This document shows positions 50,043 to 57,101 of a stretch of 57,101 nt of DNA, piece after piece. The DNA is from Bradyrhizobium murdochi. Its GTDB lineage: Bacteria > Pseudomonadota > Alphaproteobacteria > Rhizobiales > Xanthobacteraceae. A program made the position numbers and the translations under genes. Each line of letters starts with the position of its first letter. Positions within the stretch are counted from its first letter, which is position 1. The DNA lies in contig NZ_AXAU01000012.1 in NCBI RefSeq assembly GCF_000472965.1, positions 1-57,101 on the forward strand, in the 5' to 3' direction. A model generated the notes under the pieces. That model worked only from the letters and a program-made list of their open reading frames with translations, did not search any database and was not told the origin of the DNA.

Positions 50043-51032
50043 ATGAAGAATTTGGCTGTAATCACGTGTGCTGCGCTCGGCCTATGGGCGCTCGACTGTT
50101 CGAATGTTTTGGCTCAGGCACCAAAAACATTCACGCTAAAATTCAATCACGTGCTTGGCCCGAAGGAGCCATACCACGACGGCTTCCTGAAGTGGGCCAA
50201 AGCCGTCGAGCAGCGCACCAATGGCGGTCTCAAGATCGATGTCTTCCATTCCGCGCAACTGGGTCTCGAGGAAGACATCATCGAGCAGATCAGGCAGGGA
50301 GCCAATATCGGCCAGAATACCGACGCCGCGCGGATGGGAAACTACGTTCCCGGCATCGCCGTGATGAACGGACCTTATTTCGTCGAGACGCTGGAAGAGG
50401 TTGCCAAGCTGCGCAAAGCGCCGACCGTCGCAAAATGGCAGGAAGAACTCGCGACCAAGTTCGGGCTCAAGGTGGTGTCTTTCAACTGGGTGCAAGGCTA
50501 TCGACATTTCTTTACGAACAAGCCGATAAAGACGCCGGAAGATCTGAAGGGCCTGCGCATCCGGACGCCGCCGGCGCCAATTTGGCAAGAGTCGATACGC
50601 GCGCTTGGCGCCGTGCCGGTAGCGATGGCATTCGGCGAGATGTACCCGGGACTGCAGCAGCGGGCGATCGATGGTGTCGAGCTGGTTTACAATAACATTC
50701 CGGGTGGCCGCTTCTACGAGGTGCTTAAAGTCGCGAATGAGACAAGGCACATCATGCTGGTCAACTTCGAAGTCGTCAGCGCCAAGTGGTTCAACAGCCT
50801 GCCGAAGGAGTATCAGGACGCGCTGGTGGAAGAGGCCGATCGAGCCGGAGAGGAGACATCGCGTCAGATCTTGAGGCTGGAGGCCGAAGTCGAGCAGCAA
50901 TTGAAGTCTCGCGGCATGACGATCAACAAGGATGTCGATCTCGCCGCTTTCCGGAAGGCCGGCGACAAAGCGTTCGAGGTCCTGAAGATCACCGACGCCA
51001 AGAACGCGGTGCATAAGGAAATCGGCAAGTAG
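50043..51032 (+). CDS. dctP: TRAP transporter solute-binding protein, DctP family
   Basis: A 329-aa periplasmic binding protein. Signal peptide at the N-terminus (NLAVITCAALGLWALDCSNVLAQ). The DctP fold is shown by TLKFNHVLGPKEPYHDGFLKWAKAVEQRTNG, PEDLKGLRIRTPPAPIW with the Arg that pairs with a carboxylate, and MYPGLQQRAIDGVELVYNNI. It captures a carboxylate and hands it to DctQM. The start at 50043 has GGAGG upstream. The substrate is not deducible. Confidence 0.93.
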   Translation: MKNLAVITCAALGLWALDCSNVLAQAPKTFTLKFNHVLGPKEPYHDGFLKWAKAVEQRTNGGLKIDVFHSAQLGLEEDIIEQIRQGANIGQNTDAARMGNYVPGIAVMNGPYFVETLEEVAKLRKAPTVAKWQEELATKFGLKVVSFNWVQGYRHFFTNKPIKTPEDLKGLRIRTPPAPIWQESIRALGAVPVAMAFGEMYPGLQQRAIDGVELVYNNIPGGRFYEVLKVANETRHIMLVNFEVVSAKWFNSLPKEYQDALVEEADRAGEETSRQILRLEAEVEQQLKSRGMTINKDVDLAAFRKAGDKAFEVLKITDAKNAVHKEIGK

Positions 51033-51042
51033 GTTCCGCTGA

Positions 51043-51537
51043 ATGCAGAAAATCTACCAGCGTGTATGCGCCGCCGAGGCATGGATCGCCTCCGTGTTTC
51101 TCGTCGTGATGGTAATCCTTATCTTTCTTGGCGGCGTCATGCGGATGCTGGGCCATCCGATCAACTGGTCGACGGATGTTTCGACCGCCCTGTTCGCCTG
51201 GGCCTGCTTTCTGTGCGCCGACATTGCCTGGCGGAAGAATAGCATGATGGCCATCGAAGTTTTCGCCAATCGCCTGCCGGACAAGCTCCAGACGGCCCTC
51301 CGTATGGTGAACTACGCGTTGATCACCGCGTTCCTGTCTTACCTCCTCGTGATGGGCGCCTATTTATCGTGGATCAGTCGGGTACGCAGCTTCCAGGGCA
51401 TTCCGGAAGTCAGTTACTCCTGGGTCACAATGAGCTTGCCGGTTGGCGCGGCGCTGCTGATCGTGACAACCGCGCTCAAGGTCCGCGGAGAACTCCGGGG
51501 CGAGCGCGGCGAATATCGCGCCGTCGACGTCATATGA
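51043..51537 (+). CDS. dctQ: TRAP transporter small membrane subunit, DctQ
   Basis: A 164-aa protein with four membrane helices (ASVFLVVMVILIFLGGVMRM, VSTALFAWACFLCADIAW, MVNYALITAFLSYLLVMGAYLSW, VTMSLPVGAALLIVTTALKV) and the WSTDVSTALFAW motif of DctQ. It joins DctM in the Na+-driven uptake complex. It begins ten bases after dctP. Confidence 0.93.
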   Translation: MQKIYQRVCAAEAWIASVFLVVMVILIFLGGVMRMLGHPINWSTDVSTALFAWACFLCADIAWRKNSMMAIEVFANRLPDKLQTALRMVNYALITAFLSYLLVMGAYLSWISRVRSFQGIPEVSYSWVTMSLPVGAALLIVTTALKVRGELRGERGEYRAVDVI

Positions 51538-51553
51538 TCCGACGCGCATAGCC

Positions 51554-52846
51554 ATGTTGATCGTAATCATTGCGTTCACGGTACTGATGCTGATCGGAAT
51601 GCCAGTTGCCTTCGCGATTGGAATTGCCGGCGCGCTGTTCTTCATCCAGCATCCGGAACTGCCGGCAACAATCCCGATACAGGTAACGGTAACCGAGACG
51701 CAGAATTTCGCGCTGCTTGCGGTTCCGCTGTTTATCCTCGCCGGCAATTTTCTCAACAACTCCGGCATCACGACCAACCTGCTCAAGCTGGCCACGGTAC
51801 TGACAGGAAGAATGCACGGCAGTCTGGCGCAGACCTCTATTGCACTCTCAACGCTGATGAGCGGGGTGACGGGATCCTCGATTGCCGACGCCGCCATGAA
51901 TGCCCGCATCATCGGTTTGCAGATGCTCAAGCGCGGCTATGCCCGCGGCTATGCGGCCGGCGCGATTTCGTACGGTTCTCTGCTGGCGCCAATCATTCCC
52001 CCCGGGATTGGTTTCATACTGTATGGCACAGTCGGCCAGGTCTCGATCGGACGGCTGTTTGCCGCCGGCATTATTCCGGGCCTCATGCTGTGGGCAGCTC
52101 TCGCCGTTGCGATAGCCATCACCGCCCGCCGCCGCGGCTACGGGCCGGAACGCGAGACGCGGGCGACTGCGCGTGAAATCCTGCTGGCGTCGTGGGGTGG
52201 CATCTGGGCGATCCTGTTTCCCATCATGCTGTTGGCGGGATTGCGTTACGGCATCTTCACGCCATCGGAGATTGGAGCCTTCGCGGTCATCTATGCGGTG
52301 GCGGTGGGGTTCTTCGCTTACCGGATGCTGACGTTCGCGGGTTTCCGTGAAGCCATCGAAGGCAGCCTGGTCGATGTCGGGGCCGTGATGTTCCTGCTCG
52401 CGCTCTCGGCGATCTTTGGTTACGGCATCGTGTTTGAGCGAATACCCGAGGTGATTTCGGATTGGATGCTGGGTATGACGGAAAACGCGCACGTTGTAAT
52501 GATGCTCATCGTGCTCTTTATCCTGATCGCCGGCACCTTCATGGAAGGCTCGGTGCTCATCATCATGCTGACGCCCATCTTCCTTCCGCTGGTGACGAAG
52601 TACGGGATTGATCCGGTCCATTTCGGGCTCGTGTTCATTATCGCTGCCACGATCGGAAACTACACGCCGCCCGTCGGCGCCGCCATGTTCGTCGCCTGCC
52701 AGGTGCTGCGTTGTCCTATCAGCGAGTACACCCGGGACTCGACGCCGTTCTTGATCGCCGTCACCGTGGTGACCTTGATACTGATCTTTGTCCCCTCAGT
52801 GGTCTTGCTGGTCCCTGATATGATCTTCGGTGCCGATTTGCGATGA
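51554..52846 (+). CDS. dctM: TRAP transporter large membrane subunit, DctM
   Basis: A 430-aa membrane protein with about 12 helices. DctM hallmarks are FALLAVPLFILAGNFLNNSGIT, STLMSGVTGSSIADAAM, SYGSLLAPIIPPGIGFILYG, and IAATIGNYTPPVGAAMFVA. It is the transport channel that moves substrate with sodium. It follows dctQ by 16 bp. All three subunits are intact, so the transporter should work even though its likely regulator is broken. Confidence 0.94.
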   Translation: MLIVIIAFTVLMLIGMPVAFAIGIAGALFFIQHPELPATIPIQVTVTETQNFALLAVPLFILAGNFLNNSGITTNLLKLATVLTGRMHGSLAQTSIALSTLMSGVTGSSIADAAMNARIIGLQMLKRGYARGYAAGAISYGSLLAPIIPPGIGFILYGTVGQVSIGRLFAAGIIPGLMLWAALAVAIAITARRRGYGPERETRATAREILLASWGGIWAILFPIMLLAGLRYGIFTPSEIGAFAVIYAVAVGFFAYRMLTFAGFREAIEGSLVDVGAVMFLLALSAIFGYGIVFERIPEVISDWMLGMTENAHVVMMLIVLFILIAGTFMEGSVLIIMLTPIFLPLVTKYGIDPVHFGLVFIIAATIGNYTPPVGAAMFVACQVLRCPISEYTRDSTPFLIAVTVVTLILIFVPSVVLLVPDMIFGADLR

Positions 52847-53309
52847 GATCGAACGGACGGCCGCTTCTGGCCCTTTTCGGACCTGACGGGCCAGACTGGC
52901 GAAGTCTGTTTATGAGGGCAAAGCAGGCCTCGCCGATGCGGGCGTCGACTTCCGAAAATGACCCAACTCGGAAGTCGACGTTGCCGCTAGGCGGCCGAAT
53001 TTCGCGTCGCAAAATGCTCAACGTCGCAAAACATATAATGCACTAAACCGCTGCGCGGTAATGAGCGTGTGCATGGTGTCAGAGACCTTGGTTATCAGCC
53101 GTCGATCAAGGCGGGGTCGGCACCAGTAACTGTGACTGGTCTCGTCGCGCGTCCCATGTTAGCGGGCCGCAGAAGGCCGCCCATGCGCGCGGCGAGCGCT
53201 GGGGTAGAGTGGCTGCCGGGCCAAGGGTATCCTGCTAACGCAGCAAGGGTGCTGCGTGGGTCGTGCCGGCTGCCGCAGCCCATTTTCGCGCCACATTAGG
53301 AGCACGCCG
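52847..53309. other. Intergenic region with degenerate repeats
   Basis: No gene found. About 52862-52985 has 'cttttcggacctgacgggcc' and 'gacttccgaaaatgacccaa', which recur in changed form at about 54778-54866. Further along there is only sequence of unknown nature up to the ribosome binding site of the next gene. Confidence 0.5.
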
Positions 53310-53633
53310 ATGACCCCACTCGATGTATTCGGAGGCGTCATGTACCTCCTCTTCTTCGCACCGTTCCTCTTTCCGCTGGCGCCGTGGTTCGCCAAAAGGC
53401 CGCGCGGAGCCTGGCTAGTCTGTTGCGCGGCCGTTTCCGTACTTGTCCTCCTTTTCCCGGCCATGTTTTGGTGGGGGTGTGACTGGTCAAACTGCGGCCA
53501 AGGAGCCGTTGCAATTTTCATCGTCGCTCCAGTTTGGCTGCTCTTTGCCGTGATCACGCCGCTTTCCGCCTGGGCGGCGGCGCGCAAACTTGCACGCACG
53601 CCGACATCCGACCCGTCCCGGTCCGTTCCCTGA
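53310..53633 (+). CDS. Small three-helix membrane protein, hypothetical
   Basis: A 107-aa protein with AGGAG eight bases before the ATG at 53310. Three hydrophobic segments are visible (FGGVMYLLFFAPFLFPLAPWF, GAWLVCCAAVSVLVLLFPAMFWW, GAVAIFIVAPVWLLFAVITPLSAW), with a short loop holding two Cys (WGCDWSNCGQG) and a polar tail. The paired Cys might form a disulfide. I do not recognise the family. It stands alone in the accessory region. Confidence 0.65.
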   Translation: MTPLDVFGGVMYLLFFAPFLFPLAPWFAKRPRGAWLVCCAAVSVLVLLFPAMFWWGCDWSNCGQGAVAIFIVAPVWLLFAVITPLSAWAAARKLARTPTSDPSRSVP

Positions 53634-54155
53634 CAGGCCGACGGTGCGAGGTGTCGGCGTCAGCGCCGCTGATCTGTCGCGCGTCAGCCGTCACAAACAG
53701 CTCGCACCTCACCCTCAATTGAGAATGCTCATTGTCCACTACTAAACGTCTGAAAGATTCAAAATGCGCTCCGAGATATCAATCCGTTCATGCGCGACAA
53801 GACCGGTTACACGACGCATTGTGCCGCGAAACAGATATACGATGTCGACAAAAGTCTGTTTGCAAACAACCAGCGCTATATTGCTGCGGTGCATGAGTCT
53901 GCAGTTGGCACCTTTCGGAAGTGGTTGTCCCGATGCGTGATGTTCGCAGTTGGGGGAAGGCCGGAAGTAGTCGGCCGACACCAAGATGACGCGATCTACC
54001 CACATGAGACAGTTTTTCCGCGCTCGCTCAGCGCTAGACCGTCACCCCTTATCGCCCCGCATATCCAGCGAAAATAATTTATCACGAACATGTCGTCTTG
54101 GTGGTCACCCGTTCGACTGGATGTCGGCGATCCGGCCAAACAACAGGAGTTACCA
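53634..54155. other. Intergenic region, no gene recognised
   Basis: Overlapping ORFs occur on both strands (for example 53742-54005 minus and 53790-54077 plus), but neither has a ribosome binding site or family resemblance. The region may contain the DUF3237 promoter. Confidence 0.4.
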
Positions 54156-54614
54156 ATGACTCAAAATGCAGCAATGAGGGGCGAGAAGATTTACGACATG
54201 GAACTCAACATCACTGGAGTCACCGACTACGGCGTGAGCATGGACGCAATCCTTTCCGGCGAGGAAGCGATTCCACTACACGGAGCTCGATTTGACCTTG
54301 CGGTCGATGGGCAGTACGAGGGCCGCCTCGCGGGACACGCGCACGGCGTCGACTATCTGCGGGTACGCGCCGATGGTCGCATCGAGCTGGACCTGCACGT
54401 CATCATCGATACTGAGGACGGCCACCGGATCGCGTTGTCCGGTGACGGCCAGGCCGCGGCGCGATCCGGCGAGCCGGTGCTCGACATCTTCGCAAACGTC
54501 CGCCTCTCCACCGCGTCCAAAAAGTATGCCTGGGTCAATGAGCGACAGATCTGGGGCGTGGGGACCGCGAGCCTGGCGACCGGGAAGGTCCTCGCCGAAG
54601 GCTTCATGCAGTGA
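54156..54614 (+). CDS. DUF3237 family protein
   Basis: A 152-aa protein of the DUF3237 type, a small beta-barrel family. The ATG at 54156 follows CAGGAG; an upstream in-frame start at 54090 is not supported by an SD. Typical parts are MELNITGVTDYGVSMDAIL, GHAHGVDYLRVRADGRIELDLHVIIDTEDGHRIALSGDG and YAWVNERQIWGVGTASLATGKVLAEGF. The function is unknown; members occur near catabolic genes. It is monocistronic. Confidence 0.83.
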   Translation: MTQNAAMRGEKIYDMELNITGVTDYGVSMDAILSGEEAIPLHGARFDLAVDGQYEGRLAGHAHGVDYLRVRADGRIELDLHVIIDTEDGHRIALSGDGQAAARSGEPVLDIFANVRLSTASKKYAWVNERQIWGVGTASLATGKVLAEGFMQ

Positions 54615-54639
54615 AAGCAAGGGGGACGGCAGGATGACT

Positions 54640-54880
54640 GTCCGGTCCAGCAGCCTGCGAAGTCGCGTTGGTCCTCAATCTCAAAGCTGCCAAAGCGCTC
54701 AGTCTCACTGTGCCGGCATCTCCGCTTGCGCAGATCGACGAAGTGATCGAATAGGGCCGACCGACTTCCGCCTTTGGCACTTTTCGGACCTGACAGGCCA
54801 GGCTGATGATGTTCTTGAGGGTAAAGCGGACTGCCGAGTTACAAGCTCGGACTTCCGAATCTGACCCGAAGCAAAAGTTG
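54640..54880. repeat. Dispersed repeat remnant
   Basis: Read on the minus strand, it would encode YSITSSICASGDAGTVRLSALAALRLR. I remember very similar translations (ITSSARASSDGGTVRPSALAVLRL) from many spurious ORFs in Bradyrhizobium and Rhodopseudomonas. It should be a decayed dispersed repeat and not a gene. The downstream part repeats words from 52862-52985. Confidence 0.6.
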
Positions 54881-54930
54881 CGCACCGAACGATTAGTTGG
54901 AATGGGGTTTAGCTTCGGTCGGCCTGTCCA

Positions 54931-55457
54931 TTAGCGCAAACTTGCCCAAAGATAAGAAATGACCGTTTCCTTGGTCCCGCCTGTTCCTATCAATCTTTCG
55001 GTCTCTGTTACCGCTCGCGCACCTGTGCGCTCATAAAATGCGCGTGCCAAAGAATTTCTGCTTAATACGGTTGCGGTCATGGCTTTAAAACCATTGCTGG
55101 TAGCGTAGTCAGCGCACGCCTCCAAGAGAGCCTTGCCGCGCCTTTCCCAATATAATCGGGATCTAGGTAAATCGCGTAAAGCTCCGCGACACCATTCTCA
55201 TCAGTTGGTCCGACGTCCGCAAAACCAATCATCACGTCGTTGTCGAATGCCACGAACACACCGAACGGGCGGCCAATGGCCAGATGACCCTTATCCTTTT
55301 CAAACCAGCGGAAAGCACGGTCTTCAACAGAAAGGCCGTTGAGGTACTCGACTGTATAGATATCCCGGTAGGCTGCGCGAGTAGCTTCGATATGAATCCG
55401 GGCGATTTCACCGGCATCATCTTGAGAGGCTCGTCTTATTCTAAAACTCTTATCCAT
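54931..55457 (-). pseudogene. GNAT family N-acetyltransferase, frameshifted
   Basis: Two overlapping frames together make one GNAT enzyme. The first (from ATG 55457) carries RRASQDDAGEIARIHIEATRAAYRD and LYAIYLDPDYIGKGAA. The second (to the stop at 54931) carries ALLEACADYATSNGFKAMTATVLSRNSLARAFYERTGAR. The break is near 55127-55140, within the acetyl-CoA-binding G-K-G loop, and looks like loss of one base in a G/C run (IGKGAGKALLE expected). Either the gene is dead or there is a sequence error. The region looks less GC-rich than its neighbours, suggesting transfer. Confidence 0.8.
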
Positions 55458-55685
55458 TCAAAATTGATAACATTGATCCATGGGGCGTACACAAAGTCGT
55501 TCATGTCCCTTTGCGACCTGCCGAACGGTTCTGAAAATTGTTCGCTTATCGGGGTAGATCGGAAGTGATCGGCACACGGCCAAACCGGCGCTAATGACCC
55601 ATCCCGGAAGTAGGCCCTAGTCCAGCAGCGGCCTGCCCGATATGCTTTGATGCGTGGGGCTGGAACTGAGACGCACGGTGGCCCG

Positions 55686-55982
55686 ATGTACATATTCATT
55701 CGAAAGTACACCAAGGTTCGTTCGGTTGCGGATGCCGCTCGCCGCGCCAAAAGCGGCATCGGTCGGATACTGAGGGAATCGCCCGGATTCAGATCTTATT
55801 ATGTACTGGATGGGGGCGAAGGCGTCGGTGTCGCTGTAATGATATTCGAGGACCGCGAAAGCGCCATTGCGGCGAACGACAAAGTTCTGGAGTTTGTTCG
55901 AGCAAGCCTGCATGACCTTATTCTTGGCGACCCCGAAATCATCGCCGGGGAAGTTTTGGTGAATATAGAATCCGATGCGTAA
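55686..55982 (+). CDS. Hypothetical protein, possibly dimeric alpha+beta barrel fold
   Basis: A 98-aa protein (MYIFIRKYTKVRSVADAARRAKSGIGRIL...SYYVLDGGEGVGVAVMIFEDRESAIAANDKVLEFVRASL). The strand-helix-strand-strand-helix order resembles ABM-type monooxygenase or YCII-like ferredoxin folds, but no catalytic residues are seen. The ATG at 55686 is chosen because the longer frame lies in repeat-like sequence. There is no strong SD. Not recognised by name. Confidence 0.55.
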   Translation: MYIFIRKYTKVRSVADAARRAKSGIGRILRESPGFRSYYVLDGGEGVGVAVMIFEDRESAIAANDKVLEFVRASLHDLILGDPEIIAGEVLVNIESDA

Positions 55983-56040
55983 TTGTTCGCAAAGGGTCCT
56001 CATCCGCTACGTGCGCAAGCCTGGGACAAGACTGGCCCTT

Positions 56041-56112
56041 ACGGCGCGCATCAAGTTGGAGATGGAGAAGTGGGGCAAGGTGGTGCGTGACGCCAATCTG
56101 AAGACCGAATGA
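56041..56112 (+). pseudogene. C-terminal scrap of a TctC/Bug-type binding protein
   Basis: The frame ends ARIKLEMEKWGKVVRDANLKTE and a stop, a typical end of tripartite tricarboxylate transporter binding proteins. Upstream the frame has no more resemblance and no start. It is a remnant of about 24 codons only, just before the IS element, as expected for a gene cut by insertion and deletion. Confidence 0.5.
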
Positions 56113-56257
56113 CCTGACGGAGGCAATGTCTGCGCCGGCCGCTTCCTGGCGCAAAGCGGACGTTTCATGCTCGCACTGAGGATTTCCGGTTTTGACCGAT
56201 TTTGTTGAAAAAGGCAGTTGTTGCGACTCAGAGCTACCAGTGATTCAGTCTGCTTAG

Positions 56258-57101
56258 TTGGCAGGACTGAAGATCATGATGGGGCATCGGCAAGTCGAAC
56301 AGGCTGCGTTGTTCTATGAGTTCTCGCTCGAGAAGCATATCCCCGCCGACCACCTGCTACGGTCGATCGACAGGTTTGTCGACCTTGAAGAGGTCCGGCG
56401 GGACTTGGCGTCCTTCTACAGTAGCATCGGTCGGCCTTCGATCGATCCGGAGCTGATGATCCGGATGCTCCTGATCGGTTACTGCTTCAGCATCCGATCG
56501 GAGCGGCGCCTGTGCGATGAGGTCCACCTCAATTTGGCCTACCGATGGTTCTGCCGGCTAGGTCTGGACGGGGCAGTGCCAGATCACTCGACGTTTTCCA
56601 AGAACAGGCATGGGCGCTTTCGGGAGAGCGATCTCTTCCGTCGTGTGTTCGAGAGCGTCTTGCGCCGCTGCATCGAGGAGCGACTGGTCGGTGGTGAAGG
56701 ATTTGCAGTCGATGCGAGTCTGATCAAGGCCGATGCCAATCGGCAGAAGGGGATCGAAGGCGATAAGGGACTTCCACCGGAGGCCACCGGCCGAGCAATC
56801 GATGAGTATCTGGCGGTCCTCGACGATGCCGCTTTCGGAGCGGCGACCGAAGTCACGCCGAAGTTCGTGTCGCCCTCCGATCCGGCGGCGCGCTGGACGG
56901 GAGCACACGGGGCCAAGCTTTCTTCGCCTACTCGACGAACTACCGCGCTCGATCTATGAGGGTGCTCGCGACATGGCCCGCCAGATCGTAAGATCGTCGG
57001 AAGGACGCACCTCGCGCCGGCTCCGCAAGAAGATCGAGATGCTGTTCGCGCACCTCAAGCGCATCCTCAAGCTCGACCGTTTACGTTTACGAGGCCCAAA
57101 C
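56258..57101 (+). mobile_element. IS1182-type transposase, frameshifted and internally deleted
   Basis: From ATG 56276 the frame is a clear IS1182-family N-terminus (MMGHRQVEQAALFYEFSLEKHIPADHLLRSIDRF, PELMIRMLLIGYCFSIRSERRLCDEVHLNLAYRWFC, and the first catalytic Asp in FAVDASLIKADAN). Near 56911 one base is missing (WTGAHG, then QAFFAYSTNY in the next frame). Right after, at about 56942-56951, the sequence jumps to the C-terminal part (IYEGARDMARQIV, RTSRRLRKKIEMLFAHLKRILKLDR). The central DDE core is absent. It runs out of the window. Not active. Confidence 0.87.

Noticed and set aside
53742..54005. 87-codon minus-strand ORF
   Set aside because: Overlaps another open frame, has no ribosome binding site and no recognisable family.
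54604..54885. 93-codon minus-strand ORF
   Set aside because: Its translation resembles a dispersed repeat that gives spurious ORFs in related genomes.

Overview
The window looks like a Bradyrhizobium-type chromosome (Alphaproteobacteria, Nitrobacteraceae). The evidence is high GC with long antisense shadow ORFs, the gene order yebC-ruvC-ruvA-ruvB, zapA-6S RNA-fthC and tkt-gap-pgk-fba, and many intergenic palindromic repeats of kinds I recognise from Bradyrhizobium/Rhodopseudomonas genomes. The genus assignment is from memory, not from a database search.

Layout. 0-5.5 kb: a dispersed repeat, then exported redox proteins (Tat ferritin-like protein, sorbosone-dehydrogenase-like propeller, HiPIP-like protein), a divergent CysE and a small Gly-rich protein. 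5.6-7 kb: a DUF2852 membrane protein and its TetR regulator, linked by two matching 19-bp dyads. 7.2-11.9 kb: two YCII/DGPF proteins, a class-C beta-lactamase-fold hydrolase, an NTF2-like protein, a GST, a RibD/DHFR-like reductase and a divergent HxlR regulator. 12-16.4 kb: a soluble triple-PAS chemoreceptor, an SDR, small exported or membrane proteins and a PhnB-like protein. 16.6-19.5 kb: SRPBCC, DoxX, an ECF42-type sigma factor and its YCII partner. 19.5-23.6 kb: a 47-aa small ORF, GhrA, TetR/GST and DUF1348/TetR pairs. 23.7-29.2 kb: ybgC, metallophosphoesterase, ruvB, cytidine deaminase, ruvA, ruvC, yebC. 29.4-38 kb: a chemoreceptor with unusual domain order, a three-subunit molybdenum aldehyde oxidoreductase, YmdB, FthC, 6S RNA, ZapA. 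38.1-47.7 kb: tkt-gap-pgk-class II fba-class I fba-ThiE-like, a Sel1 protein and an inositol-monophosphatase-like enzyme. 47.7 kb to the end: a decayed accessory region with an IS5-type fragment, nitronate monooxygenase, an IclR remnant, a TRAP transporter, DUF3237, a frameshifted GNAT gene, a TctC tail and an internally deleted IS1182-type transposase.

The most interesting signal is a fixed promoter motif, TGTCGG-N16-TCGTC (minus strand). It is perfect upstream of the YCII-ECF42 operon, the doxX operon, the yciI pair and the gst-NTF2 pair, with one mismatch upstream of the beta-lactamase-fold gene. It resembles the published ECF42 promoter, and the ECF42 gene is in the same window. This suggests one sigma factor drives about ten small detoxification or metabolite-handling genes at several loci, and its own operon.

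Other local regulation that can be read from the sequence: palindromic operators beside TetR and HxlR genes, and a three-fold 15-bp repeat that presents three Shine-Dalgarno-like cores before the aldehyde oxidoreductase operon.
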